From: Dentipellis sp. KUC8613 | Lineage: Eukaryota; Basidiomycota; Agaricomycetes; Russulales; Hericiaceae | Assembly: GCA_002286715.1 (NCBI GenBank) | Contig: NSJX01000061.1 | Location: 78,422 to 142,421, forward strand | Direction of reading: 5' to 3' | Length of the DNA: 64,000 nucleotides | Shown: one piece after another, positions 1 to 11,599 of the stretch | Layout of the letters: each line of letters begins with the position of its first letter | Position numbering within the stretch: the stretch's first letter is position 1 | The notes under the pieces: generated by a model | What the model was told of the DNA's origin: nothing | Databases searched by the model: none | The model's input: only the letters and a program-made list of their open reading frames with translations | Made by a program: the position numbers and the translations under genes

Positions 1-1
1 A

Positions 2-3000
2 GACGAAAACGACCTGCTTCTGCTTGTCCAAAGGGTTCTCCGGAGCCGACTTCTTTACTGGTTTGAGGTTCTCAGCTTCATCGATGCTTTCGACGATGCA
101 CCAAGGCTTCTTTTACTTGTCGCAGAATGGCTCGAGGTACGGCAGACACAGCAACCGATACCTCTACTTCTTGTTAATGATCGCGATTCAGGGATATGAC
201 AAAGAGAATGCCTTGCTTGCTGCAGACGCAAGTCGGTTCGCCCAAATGTTTCGCGATCCGATCACCAAGTGTGCATCGCATATCTACATAACCGCGCTAC
301 CATTTTGCCCGTCTGAGTCCATGGTGTCTCAGCTGTACAAGAACCAATTTCCGAACCTGCTGAACGTCTGGAGCACTCCGAAGTATCTGTGGGCGTCTAC
401 TCGCTCTGTGATCCGGACATCCGGCGTCTGTTACGCCGTGGCGGTATCTGCCGACGGGAAGCGAATTGCGGTTAGCCTCAACGAAGGTGATGTCCAAATT
501 CGCTTGTCGAAGACTGGTAGTGTATTGGCGTCGCTTGAGGGACATACCAAGTCCGTTGAAACAATGGTCTTCTCGCCGAACGGCAAGCGTCTCATTACTG
601 GCTCAGACGACTCCACCATTCGTGTTTGGGATCTCGAGTCCAGCGCTATTACCTCCTTGATTCTATCTGGTCACAGCGATTACGTGCGGGGCGTGGCCAT
701 CTCTCCTGACGGCACCAAGATCGCCTCTGCCTGTGATGATAGAACAGTGCGACTATGGTCTGCAGAGACTGGCGCTGCACTGCTTTCCCCTTTCGAAGGC
801 CACACTGACTGGGTGCGGACTGTGGCCTTTTTTCCCGACGGAAAGAAAATCATATCTGCCGGTGACGACTGTACAGTACGAATATGGGACGCGGACACGG
901 GCGAATCGCTCATGGAGCGTTTCCTCGCCCATGCAGGCTGGGTCAAAAGCGTTGCTGTCTCTCCAGATGGGACGATGGCTGTCACCAGCGCTACTGACGG
1001 CATTATCAAGCGATGGGACGCGGAAACCCTAACCAACCTTGGTGAATCAGTCGAAGGCCACGAAGGCGGCGCCGACTCAGTCAACTTCTCCCCCGACTCG
1101 AGGCTCATAGTTTCTGGTGGAACGGATGGCGTTGTTCGGCTATGGGACGCCGCGACAGGTTCCAAATTTTGCAGTCCATTACTTGGACACACGAACCTCA
1201 TCACGCATACTCTGTTTTCCCGTGACGGACAGACGATCTACTCCAGCTCTCAAGATGGCACAATACGACTGTGGGATCGAAATAACCTGCCAATATGGAA
1301 TAAACCATCGGAAGTGCCTGACACATTCTACTCGCTAGCTCTCTCCTCGGACGGGGAGGCCATCGTCGGTCTGGATCGCGACAGAGTCTGGAATTGGAAC
1401 ATCAATAGCCCCCAGACCACAGCGACTCATATCCCATTGACAAAACCAACGCACGGCATGCGTTGCGCCGCCATATGCCCCAGTGCTTACCGCGCGGCAT
1501 CCGCGGGCAAGGACAATGCTGTCTACATATGGGATCTGCGCACAGGAAGTCTGCTTCAAGGACCCCTCGAGGGTCATAAAGCCGAAATTACTGCCCTCGC
1601 AATCTCCTCGGATGGGACGCGGGTCGTCTCCGGTTCAGACGATACTACTGTGCGGATCTGGAATGCCGAGACTGGGCAAAGTCTGTGTGGCCCTCTCGAA
1701 GGCGGTTCCCATGCGGTGTCTTCTGTCGCCATTTCGCCTGACGGAACGCGCTTAGCAGCTGGCGACAGTAACGGGCATATTCTCATCTCCAGTATGAATG
1801 ACGGTGAACTCCTTGGAGAACCGTTCGAGGGGATGCGAAGCCAGGTCAGGGCAATGTCGTTTTCGCCTGACGGCAAGCTCCTCGCTATCGGCACGGCCAA
1901 TGAGATGATCTCAGTCTGGAACATCGAGTCTGGCGAGTTCGTACATAAGGATCTACAGGGCCACCTCGGATCTCTCACATGCATCGCGTTCTCAGCGGAC
2001 GGACGACGCATCGTTTCCGGAGGGGAGAACAAAGATATCTATATTTGGGATACGGAGACGGGGGGAATCATCTGCGGTCCTCTTGAGGGTCACGTCGCCA
2101 CCATCACTTCAGTAACATTTTCCAAGGACGGCGAGCAAGTCATATCCGGCTCCGCAGATGCAATGATTCGTGTCTGGGACATTCGATCGAAGAACCATCA
2201 ATCCGGGTATTTCAAAGGCCATGAAGACTGGGTGCACGCGGTTGGTTTCTCATCCGATGGTACGCATATCGCGTCAGGCTCTGACGATAAAACTGTCCGT
2301 GTCCGTGACGTGACAACTGGTCGCGATGCGTATCCGCCACTTGAGGGCCACAACGACTGGGTCCGCTCACTCTCATTCTCCCCAGATGGCAAACTTCTTG
2401 TGACCGGATCAGACGACTGCACCCTTCGCCTTTGGGATGCCCGCACTGGCGAAAGCTTGTGTGGCGCTATAACTGGTCACATTGACTTTGTTCTCTCGGT
2501 GGCCTTCGCTCCTGACAGTCTAGAAGTCATATCGGGTTCAGAAGATCGCAATGTCAGAGTTTGGAAGCTCTCGTCGGATGCAGACGGACGGCTAGACGGC
2601 GCACATCCCACCACCGCGTTTACACATCGCACGGGAGTCAATGTCGTCCTTTACTCACCCAATGGCCAATACCATGCCTCCGGTGCTCAAGATGGGATGG
2701 TGCACGTAACTTCTGAGACTACGCTCGCTGATGGCAGGTGTTTCGAGGCGCATGACGGCGCAGTCCTTTCTCTTGCCTATTCTCCGGATGGGCGACGCCT
2801 CTTCTCGAGCTCTGAAGACACGTCGATTCGAGTGTGGGACGTTGAGACTGGCTCTGCTCTCTCATCGACCATGGTCGGACATACCGAGCCTGTCTACTCC
2901 ATAGCCTTATGTCCTGATGGTCGGACGCTCGTTTCTGGATCCGGAGACGCTACCGTGCGCCTGTGGAACACTGATACGGGAACCCAGTCGTGTATGCCTA

Positions 3001-3386
3001 TGCGCGGACACGCTCATCCTGTGTTTGCCGTGGCCACATCGCCTGATGGCATGCACATCGCCTCGGGCTCTGCAGATTGTGCAGTTGCAGTGTGGGACAT
3101 CCCGCAGTCCCGCGACCGTGTGTGGCCTGACAATTTCCGGCAGCGTATGCACGACGTCGAATTCTACACGTCCGACAGCGCGGGGCTGTATGCGTCACGG
3201 TCGACCACCAGCGACGGCTGGGTGTGTGGTACGCGCGACGAGCGCTTGTTCTGGGTGCCGCCGATGTATCGCGCGGGATTGTGGATGCCGCGCACGACGG
3301 GTCTGCTGAGCGCGCCGGAAGTTGTGACAGATATGCAGAAATTTGTACACGGGACGGAGTGGGAGAGGAGTCGCGAGTCTAGTTGA
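2..3386 (+). CDS. NACHT-WD40 STAND receptor, upstream tandem copy, 5'-truncated by the window
   Basis: Two exons are visible (2-136 and 192-3386). The 55-bp intron 137-191 has GT-AG ends and phase 0, and sits where the downstream paralogue (4728-10714) has its last intron. The first exon is the end of the helical linker that follows the NACHT domain; NACHT itself lies outside the window. The second exon holds 21 recognisable WD40 blades ending in WD-type dipeptides, for example RVWDLE, RLWSAE and RIWDAD. After them comes a tail with RLFWVPPMYRAGLWMPRTT that is conserved in both copies. Fungal NACHT-WD40 proteins are NLR-like sensors; HET-D and HET-E of Podospora act in heterokaryon incompatibility, with the WD propeller as recognition surface. 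The ligand here is unknown. An in-frame ATG at position 24 belongs to a different frame upstream of the intron and is not the start. No frameshift or stop was seen. Confidence 0.9.
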   Translation, partial: TKTTCFCLSKGFSGADFFTGLRFSASSMLSTMHQGFFYLSQNGSRYGRHSNRYLYFLLMIAIQGYDKENALLAADASRFAQMFRDPITKCASHIYITALPFCPSESMVSQLYKNQFPNLLNVWSTPKYLWASTRSVIRTSGVCYAVAVSADGKRIAVSLNEGDVQIRLSKTGSVLASLEGHTKSVETMVFSPNGKRLITGSDDSTIRVWDLESSAITSLILSGHSDYVRGVAISPDGTKIASACDDRTVRLWSAETGAALLSPFEGHTDWVRTVAFFPDGKKIISAGDDCTVRIWDADTGESLMERFLAHAGWVKSVAVSPDGTMAVTSATDGIIKRWDAETLTNLGESVEGHEGGADSVNFSPDSRLIVSGGTDGVVRLWDAATGSKFCSPLLGHTNLITHTLFSRDGQTIYSSSQDGTIRLWDRNNLPIWNKPSEVPDTFYSLALSSDGEAIVGLDRDRVWNWNINSPQTTATHIPLTKPTHGMRCAAICPSAYRAASAGKDNAVYIWDLRTGSLLQGPLEGHKAEITALAISSDGTRVVSGSDDTTVRIWNAETGQSLCGPLEGGSHAVSSVAISPDGTRLAAGDSNGHILISSMNDGELLGEPFEGMRSQVRAMSFSPDGKLLAIGTANEMISVWNIESGEFVHKDLQGHLGSLTCIAFSADGRRIVSGGENKDIYIWDTETGGIICGPLEGHVATITSVTFSKDGEQVISGSADAMIRVWDIRSKNHQSGYFKGHEDWVHAVGFSSDGTHIASGSDDKTVRVRDVTTGRDAYPPLEGHNDWVRSLSFSPDGKLLVTGSDDCTLRLWDARTGESLCGAITGHIDFVLSVAFAPDSLEVISGSEDRNVRVWKLSSDADGRLDGAHPTTAFTHRTGVNVVLYSPNGQYHASGAQDGMVHVTSETTLADGRCFEAHDGAVLSLAYSPDGRRLFSSSEDTSIRVWDVETGSALSSTMVGHTEPVYSIALCPDGRTLVSGSGDATVRLWNTDTGTQSCMPMRGHAHPVFAVATSPDGMHIASGSADCAVAVWDIPQSRDRVWPDNFRQRMHDVEFYTSDSAGLYASRSTTSDGWVCGTRDERLFWVPPMYRAGLWMPRTTGLLSAPEVVTDMQKFVHGTEWERSRESS

Positions 3387-4727
3387 CGTTGCCTGCCAAG
3401 TCAAGTCGGTAAATTACATTACTTTCGTATCTTTGGACTTGCTGTTGCATTTGATACCCCAAGGACGATCACAATGCGTGGAGTCCGTTGCATCTGCATC
3501 AATGAACAGTATTATTTCTTAGTCGTCTAAAACTAAATATCTATGCTTCACACACTAGCAGACGAATCATAGCGTAGCCTATCACCAGCCTCAGTGCATC
3601 CGAGTGCTCGGGTGGCTAGTACCTTTCATTCGAAGACCAGCCGACTTGGTCACGTCAATGGTACCTGAAGGAGATTATCAGCTTCGTCATGATGGGGACG
3701 ATGTGGGCGATGGAGAACAAGATGTCCAAGAGATCAAATAAAAATAAAAATAAACTGGAAGACGAGATGTTGATGGAAGCAGAGATCCCGTCGACCACGA
3801 ACAACACGCTTCACCCTGTTGCGTCCTCACAAAGAGACAGGCGTACACGAGCATGCTTCAAAGGGTTGCCGTATCAATGAGAAACGTTCATACGGTCGCG
3901 CACCCATTGCTGAATGATAGTGGCTGCGAGCGCAGCGTCGAGAATGAAGATAGGACTCATGAACCAGAGGATGTTTATTGGGAAAGTACTTACTATTGGG
4001 GCCCGTTGGGCCCCAGTTGCTGGGAGGTCTGTGCGCATTGCCGTTCCTGACAGCTGTTTGGCTTCCTGGCTCGAGTTCAGCTCGATGTCTCAAGTGCGGA
4101 AATCAGGGGGAGAAGACTCACCGATATCCTCGGACAATTTCAAAGTGCAAATCAATAGCAGTCAAGACAGTCTTAAGGTATGCGCCGTGGATAGAGATGC
4201 TTGCGCATTACGCAAGGATATCCACTGTCGTGGAACAACTCGGATTCCGGATCTAGGCGTCTGTCGCATACAACGGCGTATTTGGAACTGTTGATGATGA
4301 TTGCTGCCATATATTGATGGCTTGGTGGATACGCCAATATACGTCCCGGCGACGTAGACGTCCTTTACCACTACAGAAGAGCTGACTTGTTTATCTGCAT
4401 CGACAGGCAATATGCCGTCGACTGGTGGTGGCGAGAGTGAAGAGGAGGGCCGCACTAGCGGCAAAGAGGCGCGTCCGGGCCGTCGCTTGTCTCCCAGCGT
4501 CTCCCGCTCATCGCGCTCATCCACTACAGGCTATCAACACAGACCTGAGCGTATTGCTCACAAGTTCGTCCCCAACTCCTCTCTAGTCATATGCTCTCAG
4601 CCCGCCTTCTGTAGAGCTTTCCATCACCCAAGAGAGCTACTTCAGAACGTCCACATCTATCAAGTTGTATATAGACGGTCATATTCGAACCACGCGCTTT
4701 GAGCCACAGAATGGACACACCACATCA
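3387..4727. other. Intergenic spacer between the two tandem NACHT-WD40 genes
   Basis: About 1.3 kb with no reading frame that looks like protein and no recognised family. It should hold the 3' end of the upstream gene and the promoter of the downstream one. It has an A-rich stretch near 3735-3755. No NLR-like residue, which an unequal crossover might have left, was recognised. Confidence 0.5.
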
Positions 4728-7700
4728 TGGAAAATCAGTCCCGGCGTGTAAGGGCTCTCCTGTTTCTAGAATATTGACACTGAAAATCCTGCTCCAGGGT
4801 TATCTCGAGCAATTCATCGATCATCATCCAACCGTCCCAAGGTCGCAGATTTCTGTCACTGTTTGGTCATAGAAAGCAAACGGAAGCCGTGGATATTCCT
4901 GGAAAGAGCATTTTTGATGTGCTTGGATCCGTGGAGGATGATGAATATGGTGAGCGATATGTACAAATTGTAACGGTAAGGCTACTCATATCCGAAATGG
5001 AGTCTTCGAGCAGCAATGCAAGGGCTTTTGCGTTTCTCTTACACTATCCCTGCGACGAAATCGCGAGGTTATTCAGGTAATTATTGTTATGTCTAAGAAA
5101 AGCGCAATGTTGCTAATAAATGAAAAGCAGGATGGCGGAGAGCCTCACAAAGGGGACAAATATCTCTCCGGACCTTCGCCCTCAGAAGATGGGGAATCAG
5201 CCTCGAAGGCACTGCCTGAGAATGTCTTCGTGCAGATGTCTCGTGCTTTGATCGAGTTTTCCGCCCAATTTCCGCCGGACTCCACAGTACGTTGCATCTC
5301 AAAAAGATGTTCTATCCTTCTGAGAGACATTGCAGGCTCGTGAATCTGCCTTAGCGGCCGGGTCCGCTATGCGGGGCTTATCCGTGGTATATGATTCTCA
5401 TCGCTCTTGGTCTACTTTCTCTAACACTTGAAAATCGTTCTGAAGGTCGTCCCAACAGACGAGCGTTACACTTGCTTTCGCAACCTCGCCAGTTCTCTCT
5501 GTAATCTGCTTTCTTATCTATCCGCGCCGGAGTTTTCCTCACAATTCGCGTCCAATCTCCACACGGTTGAGTCTATTCTACAGACGATCATGGACGCCGC
5601 AGAGTACATACGGGATGCATGCAAGGTCAATCTTGATGACAAAACTTTAGCAGGAGAAGAAGCAACTCAGGACGCGATGCTGGGCAAATTCCGCATGCGT
5701 CTCTCGAGATTGAAGCGGGATGTGAATGAAGGAAAAGACGGATCATATGAGCGCATCTACTCCATGATCGCGCCTTCACATGCAGATGACGAGTCCGACC
5801 CTGCAAGGAGAAACCAGGGTGGGCCAAGAAAATTGGGTGCTGCAGGTCAGTCTCATTTTTCAGTCATGTTTTCAAGATCCTGAGGGTATGCGATAATACA
5901 GGGGACGACGATTATCTCAGAATGCTTCATCCTATCCCTCCCAAATCTGTTGCAGAAGAGTTTCGTTGTTTGCCTCGCACTCGTCAAAGTGTCTTCGCAG
6001 AGATTTACAGTTGGCTGGATAGCGACAGCGGGTCCAACATTTTCCTGCTCACCGGTTGCTTTGGGACCGGAAAGACTGCGATAGCATCCACTCTGCTCAC
6101 AGAGCTCGAACATCAGCAACGAATGGCTGCGTCCTTTCTGTTCGACCGTTACCACCATGACCCCGCGCAGTTGTGGCCGACCATTGCATCCAGTCTGGCA
6201 TCCTTCCACCCGGTTCTCTCTGCCGAAATTGCCGAAGCTGTGCGAAGAGAGCCTTCCGTTGTCGAATCTATCGAGTCTTCTTTCGAGAATCTGATCAAAG
6301 CTCCCCTGGTCACGCATGCGGGGCGCTTATCTGGTCGGTGGCCGGTGATTGTCTTGGATGGAGTAGATTGCATACAAACTTTTTTTCAGGAACAAAACGA
6401 ATACAGCACTGGATATAGGGCTTTTCTCTTAACCTTGCTTCGGTGGCAGGAACTTCCTTCATGGGCAAAGCTATTCATCACCGCACGTCCTACTCAAGGG
6501 TCCAACAAATTTTTCGAGGCAGGCAATGTGAAAAGAATCGATCTACCTTCCGGAAGCGGCGCCATCGGGACGGAAACGGACGGTGATATTGGACTTTATG
6601 TCACGTATCGTCTCGCCAAGGTGAAAAAGCAATTCAAATCCTCCTTGCCCTCGTCACCATGGCCGAGCACAGACCAGATTGCTAAAATCAAGGCTCACGC
6701 GGCTGGCATGTTCATGTGGGCGAAGGCGGCGATGGATTTTGTGGCAGAAAGTCCTGATCCGGACAGGTCATTGGCATCGGTGGTCGCATCTGGGACTGGC
6801 TTGCATATGCAACCCATCGACACGCTCTACGCGGACATGGTAAACGAAAGTGTCGGATACATGGCTCTGCCTGGATTTCGTACTACTGTTGGCTCCATTG
6901 CACTGGCTCGGTCGCCACTTTCCTTGTCGGACCTGTACTACCTTTTCCCTAGAACATTCAAGGACGATCCACCTAGTGCCATATGCATGAAGTTGACATC
7001 AATTATATCCTGCACAGGAGACGAACAACGACTTCAAATTCGGCATCGCTTGTTCTCAGAATATCTCATGGATCCGAAGCGAAGCGGTGACTCCCTCAAG
7101 AACTTGGTCATTGATCGCTCGCGATCGAATCGAAGTTTGGCATACGCATGCCTGAGAGTTATGCTCAACGAACTCAAATTCAACATCTGCGAAGTAGAGT
7201 CTTCTCACGTCGCCAATTCCGACATTCCTGATATAAAGAATAAAATCAAGGAGCACATACCTTCCCATCTCTCATATGCCTGTCGTTTCTTGCCAGAACA
7301 TCTTCGTGACGTCGGCCAGACTTCGACTGCAGACGAAAATGATCTGCTTCTGCTTGTCCAAAGGGTTCTTCGGAGTCGCCTCCTATACTGGTTCGAAGTT
7401 CTAAGCTTCATTGAGGCTTTCGACGACGCGTCAAGACTTCTTCTACTTGTCGCAGAATGGCTAGAGGTCGGTCAATCAATAACATTAGAATTCCACTTCT
7501 GCTGACCGTAGTCACCTAGGGCACCGATGGAGAAAATGCTTTGCTAGCCGCAGATGCTAGTCGATTCGCGCAAATGTTTCATGATCCAATCACCACGAGC
7601 GCCTCGCACATCTATATCACTGGCCTGTCATTCTGTCCATCCGAGTCCCTGGTCTCTCAGTTATACAAAGGCCAATACCCTCGCCTTTTGTCCATATGGA

Positions 7701-10700
7701 ACACCCCCAGGTACCTGTGGGCATCTACTCTATCTGTGATTTGGTCGTCAGATAGCTTCTATACGGCCGCCGTGTCTGCGGACGGCAAGCGCATTGCGAT
7801 CAGCGTAAACGATGGGCTGGTCCAAATCCGGCTGGCGACTACTAATACCGTACTGGCATCTCTTAATGGGCACACTGCGTCGGTTGGTGCGATGACATTC
7901 TCACCAAACGGCAAGCGTCTCATAACCAGCTCGGATGATTGTACAATCCGCGTCTGGGACCTAGATGCTACCACAGTCTCATCGTCAACGTTGACTGGTC
8001 ACAGTGACTGGGTGCGAGCAGTAGCCATATCCTCTGACGGTTCCAAGATTGCCTCGGCATCTGACGACAGGACGGTACGACTATGGTCTACAGGCACCTG
8101 CACACAACTTCTATCCCCCATGGAAGGTCATACCGACTGGGTGCGGGCTGTGACCTTCTTTCCCGACGGAGAAAAGATTGTATCTGCAGGTGACGATTGG
8201 TCAATACGAGTGTGGAATGCCGAGACAGGTGAATCGATTGTGAACTGTTTCCATGCACATGAAGCGTGGGTCAAGAGTGTTGCTATCTCTCCGGACGGAA
8301 AGATGGCGGTTACTTGTGCCGCCGATGGTACCATCAAACGATGGGATGCAGAGACTCTGTCTGCCCTCGGTGGTCCACTTCTAGGCCATGAGGGAAGCGT
8401 TGAATCTGTCTCGTTCGCCCCGAATTCGAAGCTCATAGTCTCTGCCGGCGCAGACAGCACTGTTCGTCTCTGGAACGCCGAAACAGGGTCCAAGTTCTGC
8501 AGTCCTTTACTCGGACACACAGCTCTAGTCAAGCATGCTTCGTTCTCCAGTAATGGTCTGACCATCTACTCTTTGTCTCAAGATTCAGTGCGACTCTGGG
8601 ACCGGGATAACCTCCCTGTTTGGAACAATCAGTCGGAAGTGCCGGACATCTTCCACTCGGTGGCTCTCTCCGCAGACGGTAGAACTGTTATTGGCTTCGA
8701 TTGCGAGCGAATCTGGAATTGGGACGTCAAAAGCCTACAGACAATGGCGACTCAAATCCCCCTGGCAAAACCGATGCATGGCATGCGTTGCGCCGTAATA
8801 TGCACCAATGCACACCGCGCAGCATCCGCAGGCAGTGATAATGCTGTCTACATCTGGGATTCGAACTCGGGAAGGCTGCTGCAGGGACCACTGAAGGGGC
8901 ATCTGGGCGAGATTGTCGCCCTCGCCATCTCCTCGGACGGGACGCGGGTCGTCTCAGGCTCCACCGATAATTTGGTCCGGATATGGGACGCTGATACTGG
9001 AGAAAGTACGTGTGGTCCGCTCCATGGTTATTCCTGGGGTGTGACTGCTGTCGTCATTTCGCCAGATGGTTCACGGCTCGCTGTTGGCGACAAAGGCGGG
9101 TACATTCGCATCTGCAATATGGCAGACGGGCAGCTCCTTTGGGAACCGCCGGATGGCACACGATGCTTTGCCACCGCCTTGTCATTTTCTCCCGATGGCA
9201 GGCTCTTAGCGATTGGTGCTATCAACGAGGTCATCTGGGTTTGGGATATCGAATCTGGCAAGTCCATACACAAGGTCTTACCAAGCCACCCTGGGTCTAT
9301 TACGTGTGTTGCATTTTCAACAGACGGGAAGCGCATCGTTTCTGGAGGTGAGAGTAGAAGCATATGTATTTGGGATGCAGACACGGGGGAAATCGTCTGC
9401 GGTCCCCTCGAAGGCCACGGCGGCACTGTCACATCAGTAACTTTTTCGAAGAACGATGATCAAGTCATATCAGGCTCTATAGATGCTACAATCCGTGTCT
9501 GGGATGTACACTCGAAGGACCATCGTTCTGGGTTTTTTAAGGGCCACGAGGACTGGGTGCATACGGTCGGCTTCTCACCCGATGGCGCGCATATTGCATC
9601 AGGCTCTGATGATAAGACCGTTCGCGTCCGCAATGTTTTGACTGGCAGCGACGTATATCCACCACTCGAGGGCCATGAGGATTGGATCCGTTCACTCTCA
9701 TTCTCGCCGGATGGCAAATTTCTTGTCACTGGGTCGGACGATTGTACCTTGCGCATTTGGGATGCCCACACTGGAGGTAGCATATCTGGTGGTATATCTG
9801 GCCACTCGGATTTCGTGCGCTCGGTGGCCTTTGCTCCCGACAGTCTGCACGTCATTTCAGGTTCAGAAGACAGTACGGTCAGAGTCTGGAAGTTTTCGTT
9901 AGATGTAGATGGGAAGCTCGGCAACACGCATCCTACCACTATATTTACACATCACACGGGAGTCAACTTCGCCCTCTACTCGCCGAATGGCCGGTCCCAA
10001 GCATCTGGTGCTCAAGATGGGATGGTGCACGTAACTTCTACGACTACGCTCGTTGATGAGAGGTACTTCAAGGCACATGATAGCGCAGTCCTGTCTCTCG
10101 CATACTCACCAGATGGACGACGCCTCTTTTCAAGCTCTAAAGACATGTCAATTCGAGTATGGGACGTTGAGACCGGCTCAGCTCTGTTATCGCCCATCCT
10201 CGGGCATACCGGACCTGTCTATTCTATAGCCTTATGCCCTGATGGTCGGACACTCGTTTCTGGGTCTGGGGATACCACTGTCCGTATGTGGAACACCGAC
10301 ACGGGTATTCAGCTGTGCATGCCTTTGCGTGGACACACCGATACTGTATTCTCTGTCGTGATGTCGCCTGATGGCATGCGTCTCGTGTCCGGGTCTGCAG
10401 ACTGCGCAGTCGCGGTATGGGATGTCTTGCTGTCCCGTAACCGTGTGTGGCCATCCAATTTTCGGCGGCGGATACACGACAAGGAGTTGTGCGCAGCCGA
10501 CAGCGCGGGCCTATATACATCACGCTTGAGCATCAGTGATGGCTGGGTACGTGGCATGCGCAATGAACGCCTGTTCTGGGTGCCACCGATGTATCGTGCG
10601 GGATTGTGGATGCCGCGCACGACAGACTTGTTGGGTGCGCCGGATATTGTGGTGGATATGGAGAGGTTTGTGCATGGGACGGAATGGGTGAAATGCCGTG

Positions 10701-10714
10701 AAGTACCTGGTTGA
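4728..10714 (+). CDS. NACHT-WD40 STAND receptor, complete downstream tandem copy
   Basis: The model has eight exons: 4728-4747, 4798-4975, 5014-5076, 5131-5286, 5336-5386, 5446-5845, 5902-7466 and 7520-10714. All junctions are GT-AG and phase-compatible, giving 1,875 residues. The first three exons are inferred; the third intron is only 38 bp and is the weakest part. Residues about 1-290 form an N-terminal helical region with no known effector fold. A NACHT ATPase follows, with Walker A GCFGTGKT at about 341-348 and Walker B VIVLDGVDC at about 438-446. A helical linker runs to about residue 810. Twenty-one WD40 blades follow, then the conserved tail RLFWVPPMYRAGLWMP. By family knowledge, nucleotide binding should drive oligomerisation once the WD part senses a ligand. 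It is a tandem paralogue of the gene at 2-3386, with no lesion seen. Confidence 0.88.
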
Positions 10715-11599
10715 TGATACCGTCTTGTGTAAACCCTTGCACGACTTCGCGCCTTTCAATGGACACAATACTATACATTGATACCACAAGTCTCCACAGT
10801 TCGTCACCGTAAGAGATGGATAGTCGGCAGTTCGTGGTTACAAGGCGTAAAGTTGATATTCTCAAGGAAGCAGAAGGGAAAGTCGAGCTAGTCATCCTCC
10901 TGGACGGCCTTCGCCTCTTGCAGGCTGTGTCACAGCATCTGGTATGATGGCTTGATGGGGGCAAAAAAATAGATCTAATCCGCGCAAATGGCTGCGTGCG
11001 GGGCAGAGCGTGCCCAAATACTTGCTGGCAGAGCAGCGAGGAGGAACCTCTGGGTCGTGAGTCGCTTGCTGCCTCCTTATCATCCCTGCATCAATGCAAT
11101 TATTATGTTCTCAGTATTGATTCGGATGAGCAGGGGCCATGTTCTTCGAAGAGCCACATTTCTGCTGAAGGAGGGAGCAGCCGTGGTGTTGTGATTTTGC
11201 CGCGACTCGCCACGGCCCTTGCCGCCCGCGCTTATGGCGCATCAATTTGTGAAGTGCTAACGCTCACAGGTCCAACACGACCGTCACGAACCCCGGCGAC
11301 TCGACCACTGGCATTTCAGCATGCCCTACGACAAGAGCGACCTTCAAGATGTTTACGATGACAGACTCCCAAATCCACCAGACCATCCATTTGAACCCTC
11401 TATGGCACATGAACGCCGACAGCGTTTGGGGGCTCCGCATCCACTGCCATACCCTCAGACTCTCCGGATACGCTCTCACCGTGAACATTACCACAGTGAT
11501 GACATGTCTCTCTAACATCGTGAATGATCTACTTATTGCGCTATCTTATTATCAGATGAGACCTATCTAGCACATACTTCCTACCGTGACCCTACCAGA
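10715..11599. other. Intergenic region without a supported gene
   Basis: About 0.9 kb between the NACHT-WD40 stop and the next start. Short frames occur on both strands but none has recognisable composition, splice continuity or family resemblance. It should contain the terminator of the upstream gene and the promoter of the downstream gene. Confidence 0.5.

Noticed and set aside
680..1204. Long minus-strand frames inside the WD40 exons (also at 1574-2032, 9028-9432 and 9460-9939)
   Set aside because: They are repeated antisense shadows of the WD repeats with the same periodic composition, not genes.
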